Both the position numbers and the translations under genes were made by a program. Below the pieces are notes generated by a model. That model had not been told where the DNA came from and searched no databases. It saw only the letters and a program-made list of their open reading frames with translations. DNA of 64,000 nt from Hyphomicrobiales bacterium (GTDB taxonomy: Bacteria > Pseudomonadota > Alphaproteobacteria > Rhizobiales > Beijerinckiaceae). Shown here piece after piece: positions 54,110 to 62,339 of this stretch. The stretch lies in contig UCBZ01000022.1 in the NCBI GenBank assembly GCA_900470775.1, positions 80,991 through 144,990 on the forward strand, written 5' to 3'. Within the stretch, counting starts at the first letter, position 1; every line of letters begins with the position of its first letter.

Positions 54110-54250
54110 ACTCCCGCTGTCATTCCGGGGCGCTGCGAAGCAGCGAACCCGGAACCCACGGGCAGGGGCGCGACCTGTCCGATCTCCATGACTCACCCCG
54201 TCGTGGGTTCCGGGTTCTCGCTGCGCGAGCCCCGGAATGACAACGGGAGT
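54110..54250. repeat. Intergenic palindrome, family A, copy 3, with extended arms
   Basis: The core runs from GTCATTCCGGGGC (54119) to GCCCCGGAATGAC (ending 54241). The symmetry continues outward on both sides (ACTCCCG at 54110 and CGGGAGT ending 54250), so arms of about 20 bp enclose a 100-bp interior that has further inverted segments (GAACCCGGAACCCACG and CGTGGGTTCCGGGTTC). It fills the whole gap between the permease and the ATPase and includes the likely ribosome-binding site CGGGAG of the ATPase gene. Confidence 0.85.
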
Positions 54251-54255
54251 GGCCG

Positions 54256-55959
54256 ATGACCGCTCCCCCACTGCTCGACATCAAGAACCTCACCGTCGAG
54301 TTCGCGACGCGCCGGGGCGCGGTGCAGGCGGTCAAGTCGATCGATGTCAGCGTCGCCAAGGGCGAGACCGTCGCCATCGTCGGTGAATCCGGCTCGGGCA
54401 AGTCCGTGACGTCCTATGCCGTGGTGCGTATCCTCGACCGTGCCGGCCGGGTGGCGGAGGGCTCGATCTCGTTCTCCGGCATGGACCTCGTCACCGCCAC
54501 CGAGAGGCAGATGCGCGACCTGCGCGGGCGCGAGATCTCGATGATCTTCCAGAACCCGCGCGCGGCGCTGAACCCGATCCGCAAGGTCGGCAAGCAGATC
54601 GAGGACGTGCTGCTCGAGCATGTCCAGGCGACGCGGGCGACGGCCCGCGAGAAGGCGATCGAGGCGCTCACCAAGGTCAAGATCGCCCGGCCCGAGGAGC
54701 GCTACGACGCCTATCCCTTCGAGCTTTCGGGCGGGATGTGCCAGCGCGTCGTGATCGCGCTCGCGCTCGCCTGCCAGCCGCAGCTCCTGATCGCCGACGA
54801 GCCGACCACCGGGCTCGACGTCACCACCCAGAAGGCAGTGATGGATTTGATCGTCGAGCTGACGCGCGAGCGCGGCATGTCGACGATCCTGATCACCCAT
54901 GATCTCGGGCTTGCGGCGGCCTATTGCGACAAGGTCGTGGTGATGGAGAAGGGCAAGGTGGTCGAGACCGCCTCCGCCGCCGACATCTTCCGCAACCCGC
55001 AGCACCCCTATACCCGCAAGCTGATGCAGGCGACGCCACGCATCGGCATGTCGCTCGCCGATCTCCTGCCCGATGCGCCCAAGGGGCCGCCCGCGCAGGC
55101 CGCCGCGCCACGGCCGGCCCCGTCGCCCGACGCCGAGCCGCTGATGCGCGTCGAAAATCTGGTCAAGGAGTATCCCAGGCCCGAGACCGGCGCGTTCTTC
55201 GCAAAGCTGATGGGCAAGGCCGAGGAACCGAAATCGGCCTTCCGCGCGGTCGATAGCATCAGCTTCACCGTGGCGAAGGGCGAGACGCTGGGCCTTGTCG
55301 GCGAGTCCGGCTGCGGCAAGTCGACGACGTCGATGATGATCACCCGGCTGATCGACCCGAGCGGCGGCAAGATCATCTTCGACGGCACCGATATCGGCGC
55401 GATTCCCGCCAAGCAGTTCGCGGCCTCAGCCCATCGCCGGCGCATCCAGATGGTCTTCCAGGACCCGACCGACAGCCTCAATCCGCGTTTCACGGCCGAG
55501 CGCGCCATCGCCGATCCAATCATGCGGATGGGCACGATCTCGGGGCGCGACGCGTTGCGGGCGCGTTGCGAGGAGCTGGCGCGGCTGGTCGGATTGCCGG
55601 TCGAACTGATCGACCGCTTTCCGCACCAGCTCTCGGGCGGGCAGAAGGCGCGCGTCGGCATCGCCCGCGCGATCGCGCTCGATCCTGACCTCGTCATCCT
55701 CGACGAGCCGACGGCTGCGCTCGACGTTTCCGTCCAAGCGGTCGTGCTCAACCTGCTGGAGGAGCTGAAGGGCCGGCTCGGCATGAGCTACCTCTTCGTC
55801 TCGCACGACCTCAATGTGGTGCGCCTGCTCTGCGACCGGGTGATCGTGATGAAGACGGGCGCGATCGTCGAGCAAGGCACGGCCGAGCAGGTGCTCGGCA
55901 ACCCGCAGGCCGAGTATACCAAGGAACTGCTGACGGCGATTCCGCACCCGCCGCTGTGA
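54256..55959 (+). CDS. Fused double ATPase of a peptide-type ABC transporter (DppD-DppF)
   Basis: 567 residues containing two complete ATPase domains. Domain 1 has Walker A GESGSGKS at about residues 41-48, Q-loop [10 protein letters not shown], signature ELSGGMCQR and Walker [13 protein letters not shown]. Domain 2 has Walker A GESGCGKS near 350, [20 protein letters not shown] and [12 protein letters not shown]. Each ends with a dipeptide-transporter C-terminal region. Cysteine replaces Gln in the first signature's GGMCQ, a tolerated variation. It powers importer 2 and is the only peptide-type ATPase in the window, so it could also serve importer 1. Confidence 0.93.
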   Translation: MTAPPLLDIKNLTVEFATRRGAVQAVKSIDVSVAKGETVAIVGESGSGKSVTSYAVVRILDRAGRVAEGSISFSGMDLVTATERQMRDLRGREISMIFQNPRAALNPIRKVGKQIEDVLLEHVQATRATAREKAIEALTKVKIARPEERYDAYPFELSGGMCQRVVIALALACQPQLLIADEPTTGLDVTTQKAVMDLIVELTRERGMSTILITHDLGLAAAYCDKVVVMEKGKVVETASAADIFRNPQHPYTRKLMQATPRIGMSLADLLPDAPKGPPAQAAAPRPAPSPDAEPLMRVENLVKEYPRPETGAFFAKLMGKAEEPKSAFRAVDSISFTVAKGETLGLVGESGCGKSTTSMMITRLIDPSGGKIIFDGTDIGAIPAKQFAASAHRRRIQMVFQDPTDSLNPRFTAERAIADPIMRMGTISGRDALRARCEELARLVGLPVELIDRFPHQLSGGQKARVGIARAIALDPDLVILDEPTAALDVSVQAVVLNLLEELKGRLGMSYLFVSHDLNVVRLLCDRVIVMKTGAIVEQGTAEQVLGNPQAEYTKELLTAIPHPPL

Positions 55960-55964
55960 TGTCC

Positions 55965-56005
55965 GTCATTCCGGGTTCTTCGCTTTTGCGAAGCCCCGGA
56001 ATGAC
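55965..56005. repeat. Intergenic palindrome, family A, copy 4 (short form)
   Basis: A 41-bp single hairpin with arms GTCATTCCGGG and CCCCGGAATGAC around an inner TTCGC/GCGAA stem. It equals the outer ends of copy 3 joined without the interior, suggesting the short unit is the mobile or basic form and the long copies are two units flanking a spacer. Confidence 0.85.
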
Positions 56006-56022
56006 AAAGATTGGAGAAGCCG

Positions 56023-56403
56023 ATGAAGATCAACGACCCTGCCGTCATCGCCGAAGTCGAGGCCGCCTTCATGGCCTATGAGAAGGCGCTGAACGAGAAC
56101 GACGTCGCGGCGCTGGATGCCTCCTTCAAGGATGCGGCCGAGACGATCCGCTACGGCATGGGCGAGAACCTCTACGGCTTCGGCGAGATCGCGGCCTTCC
56201 GCTCGGCGCGCTCGCCGGTCGGTTTGCTGCGCACGATCGAGCGCACCGTCATCACCACCTATGGCGACGCCATGGCTACCGCCAACACGCTGTTTCGGCG
56301 CGAGAGCATGGCGGGCAAGGTCGGCCGCCAGAGCCAGACCTGGGTGAAATTCCCGGAAGGCTGGCGGGTGGTCGCCGCCCATGTCAGCGCGATTTCGGAA
56401 TGA
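56023..56403 (+). CDS. AtzH/HpxZ-like protein (DUF3225, NTF2/SnoaL fold)
   Basis: 126-residue small protein. The opening DPAVIAEVEAAFMAYEKALN, followed by DVAALDASFKDAAETIRYGM, ENLYGFGEIAAFRSARSP and ending WRVVAAHVSAIS, is the pattern of HpxZ (oxalurate catabolism) and AtzH. AtzH from Pseudomonas sp. ADP acts on the decarboxylated or amidated carbamoyl intermediates of cyanuric acid breakdown, as I recall. ATG 56023 has GGAG at 6 nt; TTG 56011 is possible. It is located right after the importer 2 ATPase and before the GntR gene, tying it to the AtzE-AtzG pair at 62 kb. Confidence 0.8.
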   Translation: MKINDPAVIAEVEAAFMAYEKALNENDVAALDASFKDAAETIRYGMGENLYGFGEIAAFRSARSPVGLLRTIERTVITTYGDAMATANTLFRRESMAGKVGRQSQTWVKFPEGWRVVAAHVSAISE

Positions 56404-56483
56404 GCGCACACACCCGATGATCCTGCCGCCGCGTCCTGCTATCAAGGCGGCGGCGAATCCCCCGCCTGACGATTCTTAAGCCC

Positions 56484-57170
56484 ATGCAGCGCCACGCCGC
56501 CACTGCCAGGAGACCCAAGCCAGTCGCAGCGCCTCGGACGCGAACCGAGGCTTTGCGTCTGCAGATCGCCGACGAGATCGTCTCCGGGGTGCTCGAGCCG
56601 GGCACGCCGCTCGACGAGCAGGAGCTTGCCGCGCGCTTCGGCGTGTCGCGGACCCCGGTGCGCGAGGCGATCCGCCAGCTCTCGGCATCGGGGCTGGTCA
56701 GCGTGCGGCCGCATCGCGGAGCGGTCGTCGCGCTGCCGACGCCCGCCCAGCTCAACGACATGTTCGAAGCGATGGCGGAGCTGGAGGCGCTCTGCGCCGG
56801 GATGGCCGCCCGCAACATGACGGTGCCGGACCGGCGCGGGCTTGAGGCCCTGCACAATGATCTCCGGCTGCTGGTGCATGAGGGCGATCCGACCAGCTAT
56901 CACGAGAAGAACGAGGCCTTCCACGCCGCGATCTATTCAGGCTCGCATAACGGCTATCTGGCGGAGCTGACCCTGATGACGCGCACCCGCGTCGCGCCCT
57001 TCCGCCGCGCCCAGTTCCGCGCGACGGGACGGCTCGGCGGTTCCTATCAGGAGCACGACCTGATCGTCCAGGCGATCCTGCGCGGCGACCAGCAGGGCGC
57101 TGCCGAGGCGATGCGCGCCCATATCGGCATCGTCCGGGACGCGTTCCGGACCTATGCCGAGACGCGGTGA
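56484..57170 (+). CDS. GntR-family regulator, FCD (FadR-like) subfamily
   Basis: 228 residues. An N-terminal basic tail precedes the winged helix-turn-helix (LRLQIADEIVSGVLEPGTPL, then ELAARFGVSRTPVREAIRQL at about residues 50-70). The all-helical FCD effector domain spans about 90-225, with the expected metal/ligand His and Asp positions in NEAFHAAIY, HDLIVQAI and MRAHI. Proteins of this type repress catabolic operons and release on binding an acid ligand. It sits inside the amide-hydrolysis module and two TGCATA-type inverted repeats (50043 and 59787) are its candidate operators. Confidence 0.9.
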   Translation: MQRHAATARRPKPVAAPRTRTEALRLQIADEIVSGVLEPGTPLDEQELAARFGVSRTPVREAIRQLSASGLVSVRPHRGAVVALPTPAQLNDMFEAMAELEALCAGMAARNMTVPDRRGLEALHNDLRLLVHEGDPTSYHEKNEAFHAAIYSGSHNGYLAELTLMTRTRVAPFRRAQFRATGRLGGSYQEHDLIVQAILRGDQQGAAEAMRAHIGIVRDAFRTYAETR

Positions 57171-57191
57171 ACGGCGGCTCAGCGGCGTTGC

Positions 57192-57629
57192 TTAGAGCGG
57201 CGGCAGTTCATCGAGCGGATTGAGCCAGGCTATCCCGAGCGGGCGAAAATGCCGTCCATTCGCGGTCAGCAGAGTCAGGCCGTGCGTGACGGCCGTCGCG
57301 GCGATTGCAACATCGGCGAAGCCCATTCCGAATGCGCGCGCTCCGTCGAGCATCGGGCCGGCGTGACGTGCTACGGCCCGATCAAATGGCAGGAGCCGAT
57401 CACCATAGAGATGTTCCACGGCATCAAGCCAAAGACGCAGCCTGTCCGCCTTGGCCGTCGCACCGATACGTTGGGCGGCGGCGATGCCCTTCTCGATTTC
57501 CGCCAATGTGATCGTCGAGAGGAAGAGACGCCCGCTCGCCCGCACCAACCAATCGTTCAGGTCGCGTAGCGTCTGCGCCTTCGTTGGAGCGGATGCGGAT
57601 AGCACGTCCGTGTCCAGCAGGTACCTCAA
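57192..57629 (-). CDS. vapC: PIN-domain ribonuclease toxin (VapC-like)
   Basis: 145-residue PIN-domain protein. The acidic active-site residues are in place: Asp6 and Asp8 in LLDTDVLS, Glu45 in TLAEIEKG, and the Asp of GFADVAIAAT with the following conserved small-residue loop. VapC toxins cleave RNA, usually tRNA or rRNA. Its start overlaps the antitoxin stop (ATGA at 57626-57629), giving coupled synthesis. The pair lies between gntR and the allophanate hydrolase gene, on the minus strand. Confidence 0.88.
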   Translation of the reverse strand: MRYLLDTDVLSASAPTKAQTLRDLNDWLVRASGRLFLSTITLAEIEKGIAAAQRIGATAKADRLRLWLDAVEHLYGDRLLPFDRAVARHAGPMLDGARAFGMGFADVAIAATAVTHGLTLLTANGRHFRPLGIAWLNPLDELPPL

Positions 57630-57868
57630 AGATCGATGTCGCGCAGGGGCGTGCGGTCGCGCTCCGGAATATCCCCTGCCTCGGCGGGAAAGGCCGCCAG
57701 CAATTGGCCGAAACTCGGCACGCGCGACAGCCGCTCATAGTCTGCGAAGGAGAGGACCACAGCCTCCTTCCGACCATGACGGGTGATCAGCGTGGGTTCG
57801 CCGGCGACTGCTCCGTCGATCAGGGCGGACAACGACGCCTTGGCCTCGCGCAACTGAATTTCCTTCAT
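57626..57868 (-). CDS. Phd/YefM-type antitoxin
   Basis: 80-residue antitoxin. MKEIQLREAKASLSALIDGA and the TLITRHGRKEAVVLSFADYE segment are the Phd/YefM fold, which binds DNA with its N-terminus. The C-terminal tail (PSFGQLLAAFPAEAG...DIDL) would wrap the toxin. It heads a two-gene operon with the PIN toxin and, by family behaviour, represses its own promoter through the repeats just upstream. Confidence 0.88.
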   Translation of the reverse strand: MKEIQLREAKASLSALIDGAVAGEPTLITRHGRKEAVVLSFADYERLSRVPSFGQLLAAFPAEAGDIPERDRTPLRDIDL

Positions 57869-57881
57869 GACGGTGCCTTTT

Positions 57882-57901
57882 TGTGACTACATGTGACTAC
57901 A
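57882..57901. promoter_or_regulatory. Tandem repeat operator of the toxin-antitoxin pair
   Basis: TGTGACTACA occurs twice without a gap (57882-57891 and 57892-57901), 14 bp upstream of the antitoxin start. On the minus strand it reads TGTAGTCACATGTAGTCACA. Short tandem sites like this are typical of cooperative autorepression by Phd-type antitoxins. Confidence 0.7.
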
Positions 57902-57936
57902 TACCACTCGCGTGCCACGATGCCAACTCGGTGGCG

Positions 57937-59736
57937 CTACGCCACACGCGCCCGTGCCGCGACATAAGCCCGCCAGCCACCGAACTCCGTGACATCGCGA
58001 GCAGCTTCGATCGCGACCGCCTCGCAGAGAAAGCCCTTGACCTTCGTGCCGTCCGCCAGCGCCAGCGTGCCGATGCCGAGCGGCGAGGGGATGCCGGCCA
58101 CGAAGCGGCCAAAGCCGTCCGGCGGCAGCGACCAGACTTCCAGCGCGATGGCCGCACCCGCGCTCTCCGCGACCCGCAGGAGTCCTGGACGGGCGGGCGG
58201 GCCGCCGGGCAGGGCGAAGAGGCGATAATCCGGCGTTGTCGTGGTGGCGCGCAGGAAGGTCGCGCCGAGCCGGGTCAGTTCGCCGTTCAATGGCATGCCG
58301 GAGAGATGCGCGCCGACGACGGCGATCTCGATCGCGTCGGGCGCGGCGCGGAGCGGCAGCGCGCCGGGCGCAGGATAGGGCAGGCCGGTCGCGCCGAGCG
58401 GCAGGCCGGCGGCCACATGCAGCGCCTGGCCGAGGCCGGCGAGCACCGCGTCATGGCCGCTCGGTGCGATCAGCGTGATGCCGGCCGCCGTGCCGTCCGC
58501 CGCCAGGCTGACCGGGATCGCGAGCGCGCACATGTCGAGCAGGTTGACGAAATTGGTGTAGCGGCCGAGCAGCGAGTTCATCCCGATAGGGTCTCTCGCC
58601 ATTTCGGCCAGCGTCACGGGGCGTGGCGCGGTGGGCACCATCAGCGCGTCGATGCCCTTCAGCGCGGCCTTCGCGGCCAGCGCCAGTTCGGCGACGCGGT
58701 AGCGCGCCGCGAAGGTCGCAGCCGCATCGGGCAGGGGCTTGCCGGCGATGACCTGCCGGATCACGGGCAGGATGGCGTCGGGATCGCGGGCGAGCAGGTC
58801 CTGGATCGCGAGGTAGCGCTCGGCCACCCAAGGGCCATCATAGAGCAGCCGCGCGGTCTCATAGAGCAGCGCCATGTCGAGCGGGACGATTTCGGCGCCG
58901 ATTGCCTGGGCGCGCTCGATCGCCAGCGCGAAGCTCGCGGCAGCGGCGGCATCGCCAGCGACATCGAGGTCTTCAGGACGTGGCACGGCGATGCGGAGAA
59001 AAGGCGGCACGGCGCCGGGCTGGCCGAGCGGGACCGGGCGCGAGAAGGCGTCCGTGGCATCGGGGCCGGCGGTTACTTCCAACACCGCCCAGGCGTCCTC
59101 GACCGTCAGGGCGAACACCGAGATGCAGTCGAGCGTGCGGCAGGCGGGGACCACGCCGGCGGTTGGAACGAGACCGAGGCTGGGCTTGAGGCCGACGAGG
59201 TTCTGCAGGCCGGCCGGCACGCGGCCGGAGCCCGCCGTGTCGGTGCCGAGCGACACCGGCACGATGCCGGCTGCAACCGCGCTGGCCGATCCGGAGCTTG
59301 ATCCGCCGGGGACGAGGTCGGCGCGCAGCGTGTTGCGCGGCACGCCATAGGGCGAGCGCGTGCCGTTCAGCCCGGTGGCGAACTGGTCGAGATTGGTCTT
59401 GCCGATGATGATCGCGCCGGCCGCCCGCAGTCGCGCGACGACGCTGGCGTCCTGCGTCGGTTGATAGGCGAAGGCCGGGCAGGCGGCCGTGGTCGGCATT
59501 CCGGCGACGTCGATATTGTCCTTCACCGCGACCGGGATGCCCCAGAGCCGGCGGTCTTTCGGGCCTTCCGCCTGCAGCGCTTCGGCCTCTGCCAGCACCT
59601 CGGTTTCCGGCCGCAGCGTGATGAAGATCGCCGCGTCGCCATGGGCGCGGTGGCGGGCGTAAGCCGCTGCGATGGTCTGCGGGATGGTGGTGGCGCCACC
59701 CAGATGGTCGGCGAGCAGGCTGGTTAAGGTCGGCAC
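57937..59736 (-). CDS. atzF: Allophanate hydrolase (AtzF-like)
   Basis: 599-residue amidase-signature enzyme that hydrolyses allophanate toward ammonia and CO2. The triad is complete: Lys72 (PVAVKDNID), cis-Ser146 (VPGGSSSGS) and nucleophile Ser170 (GTDTAGSGR), serines 24 apart. After the amidase core a separate C-terminal domain of about 160 residues (from about 435, with IEIAVVGAHLSGMPLNGEL and EVWSLP) is the feature that marks allophanate hydrolases. GTG 59736, with GAGAGGG at 5 nt, was chosen over ATG 59787, because the latter would place the operator palindrome next to or inside the coding start. The biotin carboxylase partner of urea amidolyase is absent. Confidence 0.92.
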   Translation of the reverse strand: MPTLTSLLADHLGGATTIPQTIAAAYARHRAHGDAAIFITLRPETEVLAEAEALQAEGPKDRRLWGIPVAVKDNIDVAGMPTTAACPAFAYQPTQDASVVARLRAAGAIIIGKTNLDQFATGLNGTRSPYGVPRNTLRADLVPGGSSSGSASAVAAGIVPVSLGTDTAGSGRVPAGLQNLVGLKPSLGLVPTAGVVPACRTLDCISVFALTVEDAWAVLEVTAGPDATDAFSRPVPLGQPGAVPPFLRIAVPRPEDLDVAGDAAAAASFALAIERAQAIGAEIVPLDMALLYETARLLYDGPWVAERYLAIQDLLARDPDAILPVIRQVIAGKPLPDAAATFAARYRVAELALAAKAALKGIDALMVPTAPRPVTLAEMARDPIGMNSLLGRYTNFVNLLDMCALAIPVSLAADGTAAGITLIAPSGHDAVLAGLGQALHVAAGLPLGATGLPYPAPGALPLRAAPDAIEIAVVGAHLSGMPLNGELTRLGATFLRATTTTPDYRLFALPGGPPARPGLLRVAESAGAAIALEVWSLPPDGFGRFVAGIPSPLGIGTLALADGTKVKGFLCEAVAIEAARDVTEFGGWRAYVAARARVA

Positions 59737-59786
59737 GATGGCCCTCTCAATAAGCAAGCCCAATGAATGGGCAGATTTCTTCACCA

Positions 59787-59817
59787 TGCATACAAAGATT
59801 ATGCAATCGCGATTGCA
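59787..59817. promoter_or_regulatory. Overlapping operator array in the atzF / biuH control region
   Basis: Two overlapping dyads lie here. TGCATA-N7-TATGCA (59787-59805) is an inverted repeat, and TGCAATCGCGATTGCA (59802-59817) is a perfect 16-bp palindrome. They share the TGCA at 59802-59805. They lie 51-81 bp upstream of the atzF start and about 140 bp upstream of the divergent sigma-54 promoter. The ATGCATACA at 59786-59794 recurs at 50047-50055. The GntR protein (56484) and an enhancer-binding protein are candidate ligands. Confidence 0.6.
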
Positions 59818-59954
59818 GGCCGGCGTCCTGAACGGCGCGGCGGCCGCTCGTCGACGAAGCTGAGATTTCGATTCCGGGCGATTTCACCGCAATCCCAAAG
59901 GGCTGGCCGTCGTTCCTCAGAGGTCGATTCTGCGACGAGCGCGTGACTCGGCCT

Positions 59955-59971
59955 CAGGCACAGCCCTTGCA
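59955..59971 (+). promoter_or_regulatory. Sigma-54 (-24/-12) promoter of the biuH-permease-atzG-atzE operon
   Basis: CAGGCACAGCCCTTGCA contains GGCAC, a 10-bp separation and TTGCA, differing from the RpoN consensus only at the T before GGCAC. Transcription would begin near 59982, leaving a short leader to the GTG at 60011. It suggests nitrogen-limitation control by NtrC or a similar activator. Confidence 0.7.
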
Positions 59972-60010
59972 AAGCCTGTTCCGTTCGACCGCGATCGGGG
60001 GCGCCAAGCC

Positions 60011-60697
60011 GTGAGCCGCTTCGAGATTCCAGCAAAGCCTTCTTCGCTCAGCGTCGATTTCGCGCGCACCGCGCTCATCATCATCGACATGCAGCGCGAC
60101 TTCCTCGAGCCCGGCGGCTTCGGCGCGGCGCTCGGCAACGACGTCTCGCGGCTGGTCGCGGCGGTCGAGCCCTGCCGCGCCATCCTGGCTGGAGCGCGCG
60201 CCGCCGGCATGCTGGTGATCCATACCCGCGAAGGCCATCGCCCCGACCTGTCGGACGCGCCGCCGGCCAAGGTCGAGCGCGGCCCTGCCGACAAGCGCAT
60301 CGGCGCCTGCGGGCCGATGGGACGGATCCTGGTCCGGGGCGAGGCCGGGCACGACATCATTCCCGCGCTCGCCCCCCTGCCCGGCGAGCCGGTGATCGAC
60401 AAGCCTGGCAAGGGCGCCTTCTACCAGACCGATCTCGATTTGATCCTGCGCAACCGCGGCATCGAGACCCTGATGGTCACGGGTGTCACCACCGAGGTCT
60501 GCGTCCACACCACCGTGCGCGAGGCCAATGACCGGGGCTATCGCTGCCTCGTGCTCGGCGACGCCTGCGCCTCCTATTTCGCCGAGTTCCACGAGGTCGG
60601 GCTGCGGATGATCGCGGCGCAGGGCGGGATCTTCGGCTGGGTCTCGACGACGGGCGACGTGCTGGCGGCGCTCGCGGCCACGGAGAAGGCGGCGTGA
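60011..60697 (+). CDS. Cysteine hydrolase, isochorismatase family, biuret hydrolase-like
   Basis: 228-residue amidohydrolase. Catalytic positions: Asp26 (IIIDMQRDF), Lys131 (VIDKPGKG) and nucleophile Cys164 (VTTEVCVHTT). The stretch TREGHRPDL, then GRILVRGE, DIIPAL, REANDRGYRCL and AAQGGIFG closely follows the biuret hydrolase BiuH as I remember it, including a Gln (Gln204) 40 residues after the Cys. Biuret hydrolase makes allophanate, which the enzyme at 57937 consumes. Related ureidoacrylate or isochorismatase activity remains possible. GTG start; first gene of a four-gene operon. Confidence 0.8.
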   Translation: MSRFEIPAKPSSLSVDFARTALIIIDMQRDFLEPGGFGAALGNDVSRLVAAVEPCRAILAGARAAGMLVIHTREGHRPDLSDAPPAKVERGPADKRIGACGPMGRILVRGEAGHDIIPALAPLPGEPVIDKPGKGAFYQTDLDLILRNRGIETLMVTGVTTEVCVHTTVREANDRGYRCLVLGDACASYFAEFHEVGLRMIAAQGGIFGWVSTTGDVLAALAATEKAA

Positions 60698-60728
60698 TTC
60701 TGAGCTGAGATTGGGACGGGAGGGGGCC

Positions 60729-62339
60729 ATGGCGACCACGACGGCGACGACGACTTCACCGAAACTCTGGACGCCGGGCGACTGGAACGCCCTGTTCGGT
60801 TTCGGCACCAACATCCTGGTCAATTTGCTGGTGCTGACCGGCCTGCTGCAATTCGTGCTGAAGATGCCGCCGGGAATCGTCTTCGGGCGTATCCTGCCGG
60901 CGCTCGGGCTGATGATGCTGCTGTCGACCGGCTATTACGCCTGGCTCGCCTGGAAGCTCGCCAAGGAGACTGGACGCGACGATGTCTGTGCCCTGCCGTC
61001 CGGCATCAGCGTGCCGCATATGTTCGTCGTCACCTTCGTCATCATGCTGCCGATCGCGAGCATGACCGGCGATCCGATCAAGGGCTGGGAAGCGGGCCTC
61101 GTCTGGGTGTTTTTCCAGAGCTTCATCCTGATGCTCGGCGGCTTCATCGCGCCCTATATCCGCAAGATTACCCCGCGCGCGGCGCTGCTCGGCACGCTGG
61201 CGGGCGTCTCGATCGCCTTCATCTCGATGCGGCCGGCGCTGGAGATCTTCCTGACGCCGGCGATCGGCCTGGTGTGCCTCGCCATCATCCTGGTGAGCTG
61301 GTTCGGCGGGGTGCGCTATCCCAAGGGCATTCCGGCCGGACTGATCGCGATTGGCTTCGGCATGATCATCGCCTGGGGCTCGACCCTGTTCGGGCTCGAT
61401 GTCGGTGGGCTGTCGCTGGCGAAGCTCGGCGCGGCCTTCTCGACCTTCGGTTTCTCGCTGCCGCTGCCGGCGGTCGACCACGTCTTCTCGGGTTTTTCCT
61501 ATCTCGGGATCATCCTGGTCACGGCGATCCCCTTCGGCATCTACGACCTCGTCGAGGCGATGGACAATGTCGAGAGCGCCGAGGCTGCCGGCGACCACTA
61601 CCCGACGACGCGGGTGCTGACGGCCGACGGCGTCGTCTCGCTGATCGGCTGCCTGATGGGCAACCCCTTCATCAACGCGGTTTATATCGGCCATCCCGGC
61701 TGGAAGGCGATGGGCGGTCGTATCGGCTATTCGGCCGCGACGGGTCTGATCGTCGTGGTGCTGTGCTGGTTCGGCATCATCGCGCTCCTGCTGGCGCTGA
61801 TCCCGATCGTCGCGATCTCGCCGATCCTGCTCTATATCGGCATGCTGATCGGGGCGCAGGCCTTCCAGACCACGCCGACGAGCCATGCTCCGGCGATCGT
61901 GCTGGCGATCACGCCGCATCTCGCGGCCTGGGCCAAGGTGCTGATCGACGGGGCGCTCGGCGCAGCCGGCACCAATGCGGCGGCGGTCGGCATCGACAAG
62001 ATGGCCAATATGGGCGTGCTCTATCACGGGCTCGAACTGATGGGCGGCGGCGCGATCCTGTCCGGGCTCGTGCTCGGGGCGATCGGCGTCTTCGTGATCG
62101 AGAAGCAGTTCATGCAGGCGGCAGCGTTCGCGGCGGCCGGTGCCGTGCTGACCTATTTCGGGCTGATGCATGGCGAGGCCATCGGCATCGGCAAGGGGCT
62201 CGGCGTCACGCCCTCGATCAGCCTCGCCTACGCGATGGTCGCCGGCTTCCTCTACTATTGCGCAACGTCCCTGGCGGCAGAGACCACGGTCAAGACGATG
62301 ACGACCGAGCCGCATGCCAAGCTGGAGCCGGCCGAATGA
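60729..62339 (+). CDS. NCS2-like (xanthine/uracil permease-type) transporter
   Basis: 536-residue membrane protein with roughly twelve hydrophobic segments. FGFGTNILVNLLVLTGLLQF and the second segment follow a short polar N-terminus. The pattern LFGFGTNILVNLLVLTGLL, ALPSGISVPHMF, YDLVEAMDNVESAEAAGDHY and GNPFINAVYIGHPG is that of the AzgA/NCS2-like branch often labelled xanthine/uracil permease or regulator. GGGGGCC precedes ATG 60729. It lies between the biuret-hydrolase-like gene and atzG with the stop overlapping atzG as ATGA. A ureide, biuret or other cyclic-amide import role is probable. Confidence 0.82.
   Translation: MATTTATTTSPKLWTPGDWNALFGFGTNILVNLLVLTGLLQFVLKMPPGIVFGRILPALGLMMLLSTGYYAWLAWKLAKETGRDDVCALPSGISVPHMFVVTFVIMLPIASMTGDPIKGWEAGLVWVFFQSFILMLGGFIAPYIRKITPRAALLGTLAGVSIAFISMRPALEIFLTPAIGLVCLAIILVSWFGGVRYPKGIPAGLIAIGFGMIIAWGSTLFGLDVGGLSLAKLGAAFSTFGFSLPLPAVDHVFSGFSYLGIILVTAIPFGIYDLVEAMDNVESAEAAGDHYPTTRVLTADGVVSLIGCLMGNPFINAVYIGHPGWKAMGGRIGYSAATGLIVVVLCWFGIIALLLALIPIVAISPILLYIGMLIGAQAFQTTPTSHAPAIVLAITPHLAAWAKVLIDGALGAAGTNAAAVGIDKMANMGVLYHGLELMGGGAILSGLVLGAIGVFVIEKQFMQAAAFAAAGAVLTYFGLMHGEAIGIGKGLGVTPSISLAYAMVAGFLYYCATSLAAETTVKTMTTEPHAKLEPAE

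Noticed and set aside
57883..59301. A 472-codon + strand frame opposite allophanate hydrolase
   Set aside because: Shadow frame; the amidase triad and C-terminal domain on the minus strand are decisive.
60756..62315. A 519-codon minus frame opposite the NCS2-like permease
   Set aside because: Extreme Arg, Asp and Gln content as expected for the reverse of membrane-protein codons; no motif.
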